DNA of 64,000 nucleotides from Petunia secreta (GCA_029990175.1 JARKIP010000053.1:16324001-16388000), one strand, 5' to 3'; positions 41,103 to 53,496 are shown, numbered from the stretch's first letter. Numbers and translations: made by a program. Notes: generated by a model not told the origin, from the sequence alone.

Positions 41103-44100
41103 TCAATCATCATCATTCGTGTTAAGGTCATCGGTTATTTCTTCTTCCTCGCTCGTCTCATCGCTATCAACAAATTCTTCCTCACTTGTTTCAATGTCAT
41201 CCATATATTCATCCTCCTCGTTTGCCCTAGATATTCCTTCTCCAAAATTAGTCGTGTTTTTTCTACGTCTAACCATCGAGTCATCGAACTGTTCATAGAT
41301 GCCTTCACTATGTTGCAACTGGTCGGCTAATTCAATATCCGCAATCAAGGGAATAGTTGATACATCATTTTGATATGCAACATCTAATACATCATCTGCT
41401 TCCACTCTTCCCACCGGCTTGCCTTTTAGAACAGCCCACCAATTGACCTTGGCTTTGGATTTGGCTTTGGCTTTGTTCATTGTCGGTGGATAAGGAACGT
41501 ACCACACTTGCTTCACATTCTGGCAATGATGAAAGGATCATAATGTCCATATGACCTTTTGTGATTAACTTCTACTATTTTAGAACATGGGTCTACCCTC
41601 GTACCCTTTGGACTCGGATCAAACCACTTGCAACGAAGAAGCACCAATCTTTTATGAGGCCAACCTACTGTAAACTCTATTTCTAAAATCTCCTCAATCA
41701 CACCATAGTAATCAAAGTCTACATCCTGGTCACCAGTACCACATTTCACACACACACCGCTGTTGTTTGTTTTCTTCCCCAAGGACCATTCTCTAATATG
41801 GAACTTGTACCCATTAACAAAGTACTTAGACATCCTCTTGTATTTATAACAAGGCCCGTGAGATATGTCATGCAACAATGGGAAGTTTATGCCATTATCC
41901 GGATTGAGTACCTATATAAAGTTCAAGATAGTTGTACACATTAAACCAACATACATACATATATATATATATATAGCAAAAAACTTATGTATTTGTTTAT
42001 ATAACACTTACAAATTTTCTAAACCAATCTGAAAATTTTTCATAAACAGCAGCAACGCCAAATTCTCCAACAAAGTGACTGGATGATGCGCCAAAAAAAT
42101 CTCATTAGTTAGATTAATGATGAAACTTGAATGTTAGGTTTTAATGTAAAAAAAAAAAAGCATACTTGTAAAAAGGCTTGACATTGGGACAATTCAACAA
42201 AACATGAGTTGTAGCTGCTTTTCTGTCCCGGTCATTGAACTTGCATACTTCGGTCATTAACTTTCCTCTACCAGGTTGATTGAATATAGAAAATGGTGGA
42301 TAATTCGGATCATTATTGTCTCCAACATTATGTTGATCCGGCCTATTTCGCAAACATGGCACATTTTGATCGAAATAATACGAACAAAAATGAGAAGTTT
42401 CTCTAGCCAGATATGCCTCACATATGGACCCATCAATTTGGTTCCTGTTTTTCACGTCCCGCTTACACTTGCCAATAATTCTGCATAATACATTATATTA
42501 ATTAATTTACTTAAGATGAATTAAAAAAATAAGTTAATAATAACTTAAGAGACCTTACCTCTCAAAAGGATACATCCATCTACAGTGCACCGGGCCTCCC
42601 AATAGTGCCTCTTCCGCGAGGTGAATTGGAAGATGCTCCATTACATTAAAGAAACTAGGGGGAAAGATTTTTGTCAACTTAGTCGCGACAACAGGAAAGT
42701 TACTTTCCAACGACTTAAGATTCTGTTCCTTCAATGTCTTAGAACACAGCTCCTTAAAAAATAGGCTCGTCTCTGTAAGTGGTTTCCAAACTTTATCAGG
42801 CAAGCCATTGAATGCAATTGGGAGCAAGTTTTCCATGAAGATGTGACAATCGTGGCTTTTCATGTGAGTCAATTTTCCTTCTGTCATATCAACACACCTT
42901 TCTAAGTTTGATGCATATCCATCAGACATCCTCAAATTCTTGACCCAATCACAAATCATTCTTCTCGAATCCAATCCGAATATGTAACTGGCCTTGGAAA
43001 GCCAAATCGTGTTGCCAACTTGAGATAAGTGTAACTCAGGTCGCCTACAAAGTTCCTCAAGGTCCAACCTGGCCTTCACATTATCCTTTGTCTTGTTCCT
43101 AACATCCATCACAGTATTAAAGACAGCCTCGAAAAAATTCTTCTCAATATGCATGGGATCCAGGTTATGTCGAAGAAGATTATCCTTCCAATAAGGCAAC
43201 TCCCAAAAAATACTTTGTTTAGTCCAATTATGATCAATACCATAGTCAGGTGCTTTAGATGGCCGTTGGTCAGTTACCTTAGGATACACCTTAACCCTAT
43301 CCCATATTTCTCCTCCTGACAACCTTCGCGGAGGCTTCTCAAAATCAACCTGATTCTTCATAAATGCACTACTGTTATTCCTAAACGGATGATCCATTGG
43401 CAAGAACCGACGGCAACAGTCGAACCATGTAATCTTACCGCCATTTTTCAAAGTGAATGCTTTTGTATCTTCCATACAATAAGGGCAAGAGAGCTTACCA
43501 GCAGTGGACCACCCAGACAACATTCCATAAGATGGAAAGTCATTTATAGTCCACATCAAAGAAGCATGCAGTTGAAAGTTCTGTTTCATTGATATATCAT
43601 ATGTTTCCACACCTTCATACAACAATAACTTTAACTCATCAATCAAAGGCTGCAAAAATACATCAATCGAGGCTTTCGGGTTATGTGGCCATGATAAAAA
43701 ACAGATAAGGACTAGTCATGCACATTTCAGGCGGAACATTGTACGGCGTGACAAATACGGGCCAACAAGAATGAGGTGTAGACGAGACATCAAAAGGAGT
43801 GAACCCATCTGAACATAGACCCAACCTTATGTTTCTTGGTTCACTAGCAAATGCTGGATACACCTGATCAAAATGTTTCCATGCATGACCATCTGACGGA
43901 TGGGTTAGAATGCCTGGCTGTTTTGTACGATCATGGTGCCATCTCATATTAGGAGCAGAGCTCATCGACGCATACAACCTCTTTAACCTAGGTATAAGGG
44001 GTAAGTAATGCATCGACTTAACAGGTATCGGCTTCTTTTTAGGGTTTAGAATCGGCTTGTAACGAGGCTCCTCACAGAATTTACATTTATCTAATTCTGC

Positions 44101-44830
44101 ATCATCCTTATAAAACAACATACAACCGTTGACACAACAATGAATTCTCTGAGCAGAAAGACCTCACGTGGAAACCAACTTCTTAGTGTAGTAATAATTA
44201 GTTGGTAATGCCATGTTAGTCGGATTGAGATCATTCATAAGGTCAATGATGGAATCCATGGCTGCTTGACATATACTAAAATCAGAGTTAATACTTAACA
44301 ATCTAACAACAACTGACAACTTGGAATGCACTGAGCCTTCGTACAATGGACGACTAGCTTCCTCCAACCGTTTATAGAAGAGCTTTGCCTCATCATTAGG
44401 AATGTGCTCAACATTTGGTTACGATGTACCCGGTTGGGATGGCTCCTCTGGGTACATCCCAAAAGCATCATTAACCATATCGTTCATTCGATAATTATCA
44501 AGATCATTCTCCACAAACGGACCACTCCCACCGACATAAGAATTTTTAAAATGAACATCACCTCCCACATCCCTAGACTCTCCATGATAAACCCAATAAT
44601 ATAATCTGGCATAAAACCCTTCCTATAAAGATGCATTTCAACATCTTCCAAATTTTTTCCTTTTATGCACTTGCAGTCCACACAAGGACACTTAATCTGG
44701 CCCCACCGTATAATATCATCAAGTGTTTTCGCCTTTTCAATAAAGTCTTCAACACCTACAGCAAATTCTGCCCTCATCCCCGCCGGCCGGGATTATTTCT
44801 ATTATACATCCAACTACGACTTTCATGAAC
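41103..44830 (-). pseudogene. TNP2-like CACTA transposase, broken
   Basis: Domains in order from the N-terminus: a transposase-associated domain (44777-44605; 'GQIKCPCVDCKC'), the N-terminal TNP2 region (44121-43684; 'CKFCEEPRYK', 'MRWHHD'), the TNP2 core (43655-42559; 'GKLSCPYCMEDTKAF', 'LRHNLDPMHIEKNFFEAV'), a DUF4218-like segment (42480-42165; 'DGSICEAYLARETSHFCSYY'), a DUF4216-like segment (41878-41516) and an acidic tail (to 41103). An intron at 42558-42481 has clean GTAAG and GCAG ends. Breaks seen: a frameshift near 44605, TAA at 44419-44421, TGA at 44164-44166, a frameshift near 43690 and another near 41520. The TNP2 family catalyses CACTA excision. Confidence 0.8.
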
Positions 44831-44903
44831 CATGTCTACACAAAAATTACACGTTTGAGATGCATATTAAATTGCAAAGATTTAAACAAACATTTCTTTG
44901 ATA

Positions 44904-45487
44904 CACTACCAATTTTCATAAGATTAAGTAATTGTATAATTTTCTAAGTCAATTACTTTTATATTACTAACTAATTTGTTCTCTAAGATTATCATTCAGT
45001 AATTAATAACACTTCTCAAGAATCAAATGAACTAGAATAAAAGATTAAAAAAATGAAGGTGGAAAAATAATTGATTTCTTTTAAATGAATTTTACGAAAA
45101 TAATTAACCACTGAATCAGTTGGCTCAGCTCTGAAAACTGAGACATTTTAAATTGTGTAACTAATATATTACTTATAGGTAATGTCTATTACTTAAACTG
45201 TGAAACACTACCAATCTGAAAAAGATTAAGTACAACTTACTAGGATTATATCTAAGTCAATTACTTTTATATTATTAACTAATTTATTCTTTAGGATTAT
45301 CATTTGGTAATTAATAGCACTTCTCATTTGCAACTTATATCTATTTCTATGAAATGAAATAGAATCAAAGATTACCAAATTGATATTTAAAAATAATTTA
45401 TTTCTTTCAAATCAATTTACAACTTAAGATATTTTAAGTTGTGTAGCTACTATATTATTTATAGTTAATGTCTATTAAATTATTGTT
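44904..45487. repeat. Diverged tandem duplication (~290-307 bp period)
   Basis: Two copies (about 44904-45201 and 45208-45487) share AAGATTAAGTA, CTAAGTCAATTACTTTTATATTA, ATTATCATT..GTAATTAATA and TTAATGTCTATTA-type blocks in order. It lies upstream of TNP2 inside the CACTA element and is non-coding and AT-rich. Confidence 0.75.
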
Positions 45488-45949
45488 AAGTGTTATACTA
45501 GTTCATTTGCTTACAATATCTTATTAACTTCAACCAACAATTCAACTAATCCTAACTTTAATTTGTTTTGTTTTTCTTTAACTACACTAAGCTTGACCAA
45601 GAATCCTAGTTCAACCAAACTTTTCCATGTCCAACCCAACTACAAATCAAAAGGCATCAAGATTGTTTCTTTTCAAAGTCCATTAGTAATATCACTAAAC
45701 TCTATCAAGAAAATAACCTTAAAATTGTCATACTTAATGATTTTTAAATTGTGAATTCTAGTTCTAAGCCTAACACTTATTTTTTGTTCACTTAACTAGA
45801 CCATGTACAAATCTTAGTTGGTTTCGTAATGGTGAGCCACTATTATGTCTTTGTTGCTACTACTTTAATTAATTTATCTAAAATTTGAGTTTTTCATTAG
45901 TTCTCACCGCTTGTTTGATTCAATGCCTCAAATATTCAACTTAACAACA

Positions 45950-46075
45950 ACCCCGAACAATGTTCAACAACAACCCCAAATAATGTTCAACAACAACCCC
46001 AAACAATGTTAAAAAACAACCCCAAATAATATTCAACAACAACCCCAAGCAATGTTCAACAACAACACCAACAAA
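45950..46075. repeat. 23-bp minisatellite in the CACTA 5' region
   Basis: CAACAACAACCCCAAA(C/T)AATGTT repeats about five times; TGTT markers fall at 45961, 45984 and 46007. It sits between the TNP2 gene and the right subterminal repeats. Confidence 0.85.
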
Positions 46076-46599
46076 AATATTCATTGCCAATTTTCCAACT
46101 ATCCCAAACTATGTTCAACAACAACAACCCCAACATCAACCCAAAAAGATACAACAAGATTACACTTTTAAAGCATATTAGTCCATAATATGTAAAAAAA
46201 TTTATGTAATAATAACCACTAAACAAATATAGTATTTCTATTTAATTTCATGAACTAGAATTCAAAAAATTTATGGTAAGAAATTCGGATGAAAATTAAA
46301 AAAAAAATGCTCCAAAGCTAGAAAACTCACCTCAAGTGCTGGGGTTTTGCTCCACCACCACCTCAACCTAAAAAATTCGGATGAAAGAACCAAAAAAAAA
46401 AAAGTTAAGGTTTCGGATTTGGGGAAAAATAAGAAGGAAAACGATAAAACCAAACTTACCACGGATTTGTAGACGTAGGGGGTGAAAATTTAGTGTTAGA
46501 TTTGACGTAGGGGTGAAAATTTAGTGTTTTTGAGTTGGGGAAGGGTTGAGGAGGAGAGGAGGAGTAAATGAGGAAAGAGAGAGGGTCTGTCCCATTTTT

Positions 46600-46790
46600 C
46601 TATTCTGCTAGCCGACCGCCAGCCTACCGCGGCGGTCGCCCACTTTAAAAAAAATATATTTTAATATCTTCAGACCGCTGTGGTCGGATACTTTACAGAA
46701 ATAAATTTTTAATAAATAAAATTCATTTTGTCCGACCGCAGTGGTCGCCTAACCTTGTCCGACCGAATTCGGGTCCGAAAATCGCGGTGG
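46600..46790. repeat. CACTA subterminal repeats, right
   Basis: Motifs such as CCGACCGCCAGCCTACCGCG, CAGACCGCTGTGGTCGG and CCGACCGCAGTGGTCGCC are the counterparts of the left-end repeats, with more mutations. They support a single intact pair of ends. Confidence 0.8.
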
Positions 46791-46814
46791 GAAAAGCCCT
46801 GATTTTTAGTAGTG

Positions 46815-47574
46815 TGTTGATCTAATGAAGTGGTGCCTTGTGGGCAACACTTGAAGATCTAGTGCGAAACAACATGTAGATAAATGTCTACATGTGATGC
46901 TTAATAGGCAGTAATTTAGCTGTGGTGCAATCTTTACATGCACTTGCTATAACTTGTAGGGAATTTCCCAACAAGTTGTCACTGAAGGCCAATACTTTAA
47001 GAATATAGCGTAGAAAAGTCTTTCTAACTTATTGTCACTCGACATCCACCGCCTATGCGCAACACTTAACAAAAGAATTTGATGTTTGCTACTATCTTAT
47101 TAATCTATTCACCAAACTCTAAACTCATGTTTTCATTTCATCGCATGCAGCATTTGAATGGCAATAAATTGCATCTATATAGCTTACAATCGAATATGGA
47201 GTGCTATTTTGAAGAGTGGTGTGGCAAGTCTGAATGATGAAATGAAAAAATTAGATGCGAAATTTTGGAGTTTGAATCTCAATGTCCATAAAGTACTCAA
47301 ATAAATTAGAGACATGGTGCTTACAGGATGTATAAACGTCAATGATGGATCAAATATCATCGATGAATATACTCCGTCAGCTTCACCAAATTAGTGTTAT
47401 TTTGATATGTCATTACGTTTTTTAATATTATGTTTTGTTTGATATTTTGAAGCACATTTTAAAGAACAATCTGTTTGCTTTTGTCTTATTCTATTTTGAT
47501 TCAAGATGTCTGGCTTCATTTCTTCCTTAACCCTCTATCATTGTGTTTGTATGCAAGTGTTGAAAAATAGGCAG
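46815..47574. other. Intergenic DNA right of the CACTA element
   Basis: The first ~100 bp (46836-46911) is the second unit of the repeat interrupted by the CACTA element. The remainder is AT-rich; I see no gene in it. Confidence 0.5.
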
Positions 47575-47890
47575 TAGTTGCCCACCAACCTTTACCAAAT
47601 ACTCATAGACAATTGCCTTGAGCTGCTGCACAGGCAGCACTTGGCCTCCCCTCTCACCAAATTCTCCAAGCCAATTTCATTAAGTTGTTGCCTAGGCAGC
47701 ACTTGGCCTCCACCCCTTAACCAAATTTTCCTAGCCAATACCTTGAAATGCTGCCTAGGAAGCACTTGACCCGCACCGTTCACCAGATTCCCCTAGCCAA
47801 TTCTCTTGAAGGCAGCATTTAACCTCCACCCTTCACCAAATTCCCTAAGTTAATTGCCTTGAGTTGCTGCCTAGTAAGCAACTCACATCA
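47575..47890. repeat. ~63-bp minisatellite, about five units
   Basis: CTGCCTAGGCAGCACTTGGC..CCACC..TTCACCAAATT..CCTAGCCAAT..CCTTGA is repeated with the CTGC..GGCAGC marker near 47622, 47685, 47750, 47805 and 47867. The marker shares GGGCA..CACTTG wording with the repeat flanking the CACTA element, so they may be related. Short open frames on both strands are a by-product. Confidence 0.85.
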
Positions 47891-48175
47891 TAAGCTTAAA
47901 AAGTACAAAAAATAACATTAAAATAAGTCATGATGTATATGACACTAAAAGGAACATGCACATTCAAGACTAAACCAATCAAACTTTACAAATCACAAAC
48001 ATTCACATTACAAAAATATTTCAATTCCTAACGAAGCAGCATCTGTTACTTAGAAATGATTTAGGTAAAGTCATATACCAAAGAGCTATACAAAAAAATG
48101 TAACCTCAGTCACATCAACTAATCACAAGCATTCACGTTACACAAACAGATCACGCTGTAAAAAATCATTCATGC

Positions 48176-48460
48176 TCATTTGCTTTTTACAGCAGAGAAT
48201 GGCTTTCCAAGTTCTCGTTCACAAAGATGAGTATTATATTTGTGGTAATCATCGTCTATCTTCTCAGGAGAGGTCTCATATCCATTATTTGACTTGCACC
48301 TTACATGACTCCACAGATTGGCAGCAACACAATCAAGCCGATAATCTTTCAGCTGCATAAACTTCATGTTCGAAACATCTTTCTCATTGATTATCGTGTC
48401 AGCAAACTTAAGCATATAAGAACCACAATCATACTTGCGCAAAACTTAACCGAAGGCTGA
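48176..48460 (-). pseudogene. Ulp1-like cysteine protease C-terminal fragment
   Basis: An 88-codon open frame has 'KYDCGSYMLKFADTII', matching the region around the catalytic cysteine (DCG) of Ulp1/SENP-type SUMO proteases, followed by a polar C-terminal helix region. The rest of the protease (the catalytic His and Asp) is not seen to the right, where a LINE begins within ~500 bp. Ulp1 domains are often captured by plant MULE and CACTA elements, so this may be transposon-borne rather than a host gene. Confidence 0.5.
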
Positions 48461-48964
48461 ATGCGAAAAATATAATAAAATAGACAAACAAATAAAAAAT
48501 AGAATCAACAAATGCAATGTCACACCATAATGAACTCAAACTTGTTAGGCAACAAAATTTCTTGTACAATCAACAAATGCAATATCAACATCGCTAAAAG
48601 AAATAAAAATTTAAAAAAACAGCTACTACTAGACTGTAAACAAAGGATTTTATGATAGGCATCGGTTTCCTTACAAACAGAAATTATTCTTGCAATATTA
48701 TATGAACGGTTGCCAAGTGGGCAACAATTTCTCAGCAAAAGAAAAACAAATATTTAACAGCCAACACATTGCTAAAATTACATCAGCTACTTAATATAAA
48801 TGATTTAATATAAGATTTGACTATGAATTAAATTCATTTACAAAATGATTATCAACAATATTAAACAAAATTACCATTTAACAACAAAAATTAACGATTG
48901 AGGGAAGCAAAAGTTGGATTATTAATAAAAATCAATTAAGAAAAGAAAAACTAGAAGTAAAGAG
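48461..48964. other. AT-rich spacer between Ulp1 fragment and LINE
   Basis: I see no gene or element boundary here. It would have held the N-terminal part of the Ulp1-like frame if that gene were complete, but no matching residues are visible. Confidence 0.4.
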
Positions 48965-49017
48965 AGAGAAACTAACGCAGAGAAAAAAAGCTCTCTTTTC
49001 TCTCATCCATTGGCGAT

Positions 49018-51183
49018 TTGGAGGAGATTTTTGACCACCCACCACCTATATTGCAGCCATGGCTGCTCCACCCGTTGGGCAGCACCCCCTCCCATGGTGT
49101 TGCTCAACTCATTCCTAAACCCTCTACAAACCCCACTACAATCCCACCCACTCCATCAATCCCTTATGCAAACATGCTAAAACCTCAAGCGCAAAAATTT
49201 GATAATGATCAATGTTTATTTTGTACGGTTGTTTATAATCAAGGACAAGCTACTCTTACATGGAAGATGTCAGAAGTGAAAGATCTCTAACTAAAGAGCA
49301 GCTACAACTAGCAGTGCTTGGGAAATTTTTGTACGGTAAGCCTGACTTGAAAAACCTACGTAAAATCATCCTGAGTCAATGTGAGATCAAATGTTATTGC
49401 AATATTGGTTACTTGGATAATAGGTACATGTTAATTAGGTTGACACTATTGGAAGATTATGTTAATTTTTTATCAACCCCAGCTTATTTGATTAAATTAG
49501 AGAAAAATCTTATCCTATGAGATTATTGAAATGGACGAGACATTGGAAGCCTGATGAAGAGACTTCAATGGCTTTAGCAAGGATTAGTTTTCCCAACCTG
49601 CCTCCAAATTTTTTGCTACAAAATGTATTTTTTTCTATTTTTAAGAAGTGGGAACCCCGTTGAAAGTTGATATGACCACTTTGAACAATACTAGACCAAG
49701 CAGTGCAAGGGTTGAAATTGAAATTGATTCGTTGGCATATCACCCTACTCGTGTTTTGATTAGGGAGGAGGATGATGACTCTGGTACAATAATCTCAACG
49801 TGGGTGGATATCAATTATGATTATCTTCCAATGTACTGTAAGAATTGCAAATTGAAAGGTCATGGTGAAACAAGTGCAATGTGATTCACCCATAGCTACA
49901 GGAAAAACAAAATGATAATGGTGTTCATGTAGAGCATGCAGACATTACAAAGGTTACTCCTGCCCTTTCGGCGCCTCTAGTTCGTGTCCTATCTAGTGGG
50001 AAGGTTGTAGGCAATGTGAGAAAGGAGGATGAGTGGAATACTGCCAAGAATAGAAAATCAAAGCCTTCACAGGATCAGCAGCGTTGCCAAGTTAGCACGG
50101 CCCAAACTAAGAACAATCAGATTGCGGTGGTGCAAACTGTAAATGACAAGGTCATGCAGAAAAACCAATTTACAGCTTTGGAAGTTGCAGAGGAGAAAAA
50201 TGAAGCTGCCCAAGACTATTGAAAAATCTGCTCCTAAAACGGCAGGGAGAAGGTACTGATGTTGCAAATTTAGGTAGGAAAGATTCTGGTACTAATCCTA
50301 GAACAACTAAGTACTGGGTAACTCAAGTGTGAAAGGATAAAAAAGTGGGTGTAATACAAAACAACTCGTTAAGAAGGATGGTGTGTCTGATGCTGCGAAG
50401 GAAAATACTAAGGCGGACACTATTGCTATAGTTGATGTGCCTGCACCGCCTATTACCACTGTCCATGTGCTTGTGAATATTTCCCAAAAGGAAGTTTTTT
50501 CTAACTCTTTGGTGGCCAAGGTCACTCCAGAGGATAATGTTAGAATGCTGGATGACCAGTTTGAGGTAGTAGATTCGGAGGAGGATAATGAATTGGTGGA
50601 TTACGGGGATGAAGATAGTGAAAATTATGATGATGATCCACAAAATTTTAAAAATGATCCTTCAGATTAATATGTGGAGTTTGAGGGTGATATGTCAAGG
50701 GATAATAGTAACAAAGATGGTAAGTATGACAAGAGAAAGGTGATTTAAGTCCAAAATAGGCCAATACTGAAAAGCCACAAGGTGGTGCTGAAAAACATGT
50801 TGACATGGTTAGTGCTAGTCTTGTGTTATCTGGGGTAGACAGGCCACTACCAAGGAGCTGGAGGAGATGAAAGTAGTTGATGATAATGCAAAAAATAAAA
50901 ATACACAGCTAGTTGCAAAAATTTTGAGCATAAGCCAGTGCTAGCGCATACCTATGACAACCTGGTTGAAAAGCGGGTGGACATTGGAGATGATGAAGAG
51001 CTTGATACGGAGTCCACGACTCAGAACTATGTGAATGTTGCTGAGAAGGGTGATATATCACCTAGACATGTGGTGACTAAAAAGAAGCAGGCCAAGCAGG
51101 CTCGAGGAAAAAGAGACAAAAGCGTCCCTCCTAAAGAGGTGACAACAAGGAGGGGGAACTCAAAACCACCCAATAATGAATAG
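49018..51183 (+). pseudogene. LINE ORF1 (DUF4283-type RNA-binding protein) pseudogene
   Basis: Successive frames give a DUF4283-like domain ('LQLAVLGKFLYGKPDLKNLR', 'NRYMLIRLTLLEDYVNF', and around 49520-49560 'LLKWTRHWKPDEE') and then a zinc knuckle 'YCKNCKLKGHGE' (about 49830-49866). Its last cysteine is found only after a frame change near 49875. A long acidic, low-complexity tail follows (50383-51183). Frameshifts near 49275 and 49500 and several stops make it a pseudogene. ORF1 proteins of plant LINEs bind the element RNA. Confidence 0.75.
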
Positions 51184-53199
51184 CTCAATGGAATATAAGC
51201 TCTATAAACACTTAGAAGTCCTTTGATAGAGTGGTAAAAATGCGTAAGCAGAAGCGTTTCTCATTTATTTCCTTAATGGAGCCTTTTCAACATCATAGAC
51301 ATATTGACAAGTATCTTCTCTGGTTAGGAATGGGTTCGTCTTGGCATAACTTTAATTGAAAAATATGGGTCTTTGTGGAGGATTAATTTCAGGTGGAAGT
51401 GCAATATGATACATCACAAATGCTTTCTTTGAAGCTGACACACTTGGATGGGTTGCTGGAATTTATGCTTTTACTGGTCTATGCTAGTACTGACCGCACC
51501 ACCCAGGTTGAACTATGGGATTTATTGTATACTTAGGCTAGTGACATGACATCTACATGGAATTTAGGGGTGATTTTAATGTCAATAGTTGATGAACTTG
51601 AGAAGTTTGGAGGTTTACCAGTGTGTTACCCGGAGGTTGAAGATTTTGTAACATGCATAAACACATGTCAGATGTTCGACGTGGGTTTTAAGGGCAGTAT
51701 GTACACTTGGTGGAATGGTAGATTAGATTATGATTGTATATTCAAAAGGTTTAATAGATGCTTGCTGAAATAAGCATTCCATGAGTTATTTCCACAAGTT
51801 AAAATTGAGCATTTGATTAGGCAAGGGTCAGATCATGCGCATTTGTTGATCACTGCTGACATGGATAGCCCCACTATCAAGAATTCATTCAGGTTTATGA
51901 ATCTTTGGATGAAACACGAGTCATTTCAGGCTATTGTTACAGAGAACTGGGCTGAAAACTTTAGTATGGATCCTTTCTTTAATTTTTAGTGTAAGCTGAA
52001 AAAATTGAGGAAGACCTTGTCTGTTTGGAGCAAGGAGACGTATGGTAACATTTTAGACATATTGCTATGCTAGAGGAGGTGATTCGGGTGTATGAACAGG
52101 AGTTTAAGGAGCATCCCATTGGTTACAATAGAGAGAGACTATAGAGAGTGCATGATGAGTTGATTTGGTTTTATGCTTTGGAAGAACAATTATGGAAGCA
52201 GAAGGCCGGTATGCAGTGGTTCAAATAAGGTAACAGAAACACGAAGTTCTTTCATGCTCATGTTAATGGAAAAAGGAAGGAGTTGTAACTTAGAAGGGTT
52301 CAGGATGCTACTGGTTCATGGCTTGAAAATGACACAAACCTAGCATAGAAGGAAATCAGATTTTTTTCAGGCTTTATTCTCTAATGATCCGGTGCCAGAT
52401 ACTTTTTCTATACTTGATCATTTGCCTAGGCTTGTTATGCAAGAGCAGAATGATGGTATTGTTGTTGTGCCAGATGAACAGGAGATGAAGCAGGTAATTT
52501 TTTTCCTGAATGCTGATTCTGCAGGGGGCCCTGATTGTTTTACGGGTGCCTTTTAACATTCTTGCTGGGAAATTATTGGTGTTGAAGTGGTTAAAATGGT
52601 ACAAGCATTCTTTTGGGGTCATATTCTCCCTCCTTACATTTCAGCTACTAATTTGGTTCTCTTGCCTAAAAGAAAAGATTTTGCTACTTTTAGACATGAG
52701 ACCAATTAGTCAGAGGAACTTCAGAAATAAGGTATTTTCAAGTGTAATTCATGATAGGCTTTCTAATATATTTCCTTGAATCATTTCGCCACAATAGTCT
52801 AGCTTTGTGAAGGGGAGGAGCATTTTTGAGAATATCCTGTTGGTACAAGAAATTGTACACAATATTGCTAATAGGGGAAGCCGGCTAATCTGGTAATTAA
52901 GCTAGACATGACTAAGGCATATGATAGAGTGTCCTCGCTGTTTCTGACAAAGGCTCTAAGGAAGATCGAATTTGGTAAGATATTGATTGACATGGTCTAC
53001 AGGACCTTGTGTAATAACTGGTACTCTGTGCTCGTAAATGGCCAGCCCTATGAATTTTTCCAGTCTTCCAGGGAGTGACAAAAGGTGATCCTCTATCACC
53101 TGCCTTGTTTTTACTTTCTGTAGAGTGCTTTTCCAGAGCTTTGAATGCACTGCATAGAGATGGAAATTTTGTGTCGTATGGAATGCCAAAGTGGAGTCC
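51184..53199 (+). pseudogene. LINE ORF2 (endonuclease and reverse transcriptase) pseudogene
   Basis: Pieces of an apurinic-type endonuclease are at 51184-51773 ('MFDVGFKGSMYTWWNGRLDY' is its C-terminal pattern). Reverse transcriptase pieces run from about 52500: 'DSAGGPD', 'FVKGRSIFENILLVQEIV' near 52805-52850, then the palm region in shifted frames ('IKLDMTKAYDRVS' around 52900, a conserved RT motif) and 'GDPLSPALFLLSVE' near 53090-53130. The sequence stops before the end of RT. Frames change repeatedly. Confidence 0.8.
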
Positions 53200-53491
53200 T
53201 GAGGCAATATAAAATATGCAAAAGCAAAGATAAAGATAGAAGCAAGACACAAATTGAAAAGAACAAGGATTCAATGAAGAACTAGTCTCGTTATCCCCTT
53301 GTTGGAGTCAACAAGCACCTACACTAAGCAAAGTATCCTCAAGATTATAATGAATCTTGTAAATGGTTTGATCAAAGATGAAGATGTTCAATTAGAATTA
53401 CCGAAAGAACAAGTTCAAAGGGGTTCATGTATTGAGAGAAATCTCAAGGTTCAATATTCTGTATAATGTAGGCTCAAATTGGATTGCATCA
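53200..53491 (-). repeat. 3' LTR of the pol-less element
   Basis: It begins TGAGGCAATATAAAATATGC (plus strand) and ends near GGATTGCATCA. A pyrimidine tract (TCCTCTCATTCTT on the plus strand, a PPT on the minus) follows directly inside. Confidence 0.7.
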
Positions 53492-53496
53492 TCCTC

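Larger units (their letters stand above)
38608..46814 (-). mobile_element. CACTA (En/Spm) DNA transposon, 8,207 bp
   Basis: The left end reads CACTACTAAAAATCAGGGCT and continues TTTCC; the right end is its exact reverse complement for 25 bases (46790-46814). TGTT flanks both ends (38604-38607 and 46815-46818), consistent with the short target duplication of this superfamily. Subterminal GC-rich repeats (GCGACCGCGGCGGTCGG and variants) occupy about 38640-39000 and 46600-46790. Two genes are on the minus strand, so the functional 5' end is the right side: TNP2-like (44830-41103), then TNPA/Transposase_24-like (41012-39213). Both carry frameshifts or stops, so this copy is probably not autonomous, although its ends are intact and could be mobilised by another source. 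Confidence 0.93.
48965..53199 (+). mobile_element. L1-type LINE, broken, 3' end missing
   Basis: The element starts near a C/T-rich leader with a purine repeat (about 48960-49010), carries an ORF1 and an ORF2 region in order, and is cut at 53199 where the LTR of another element begins. No poly(A) tail is found. Many stops and frameshifts show that it is old. Having a 5' part without a 3' end is the reverse of the usual 5' truncation, so the 3' part was lost through the later insertion or a deletion. Confidence 0.85.

Noticed and set aside
47578..47783. Overlapping short frames on both strands in the minisatellite
   Set aside because: Both arise from the ~63-bp repeat (21 codons); no domain and no start context.
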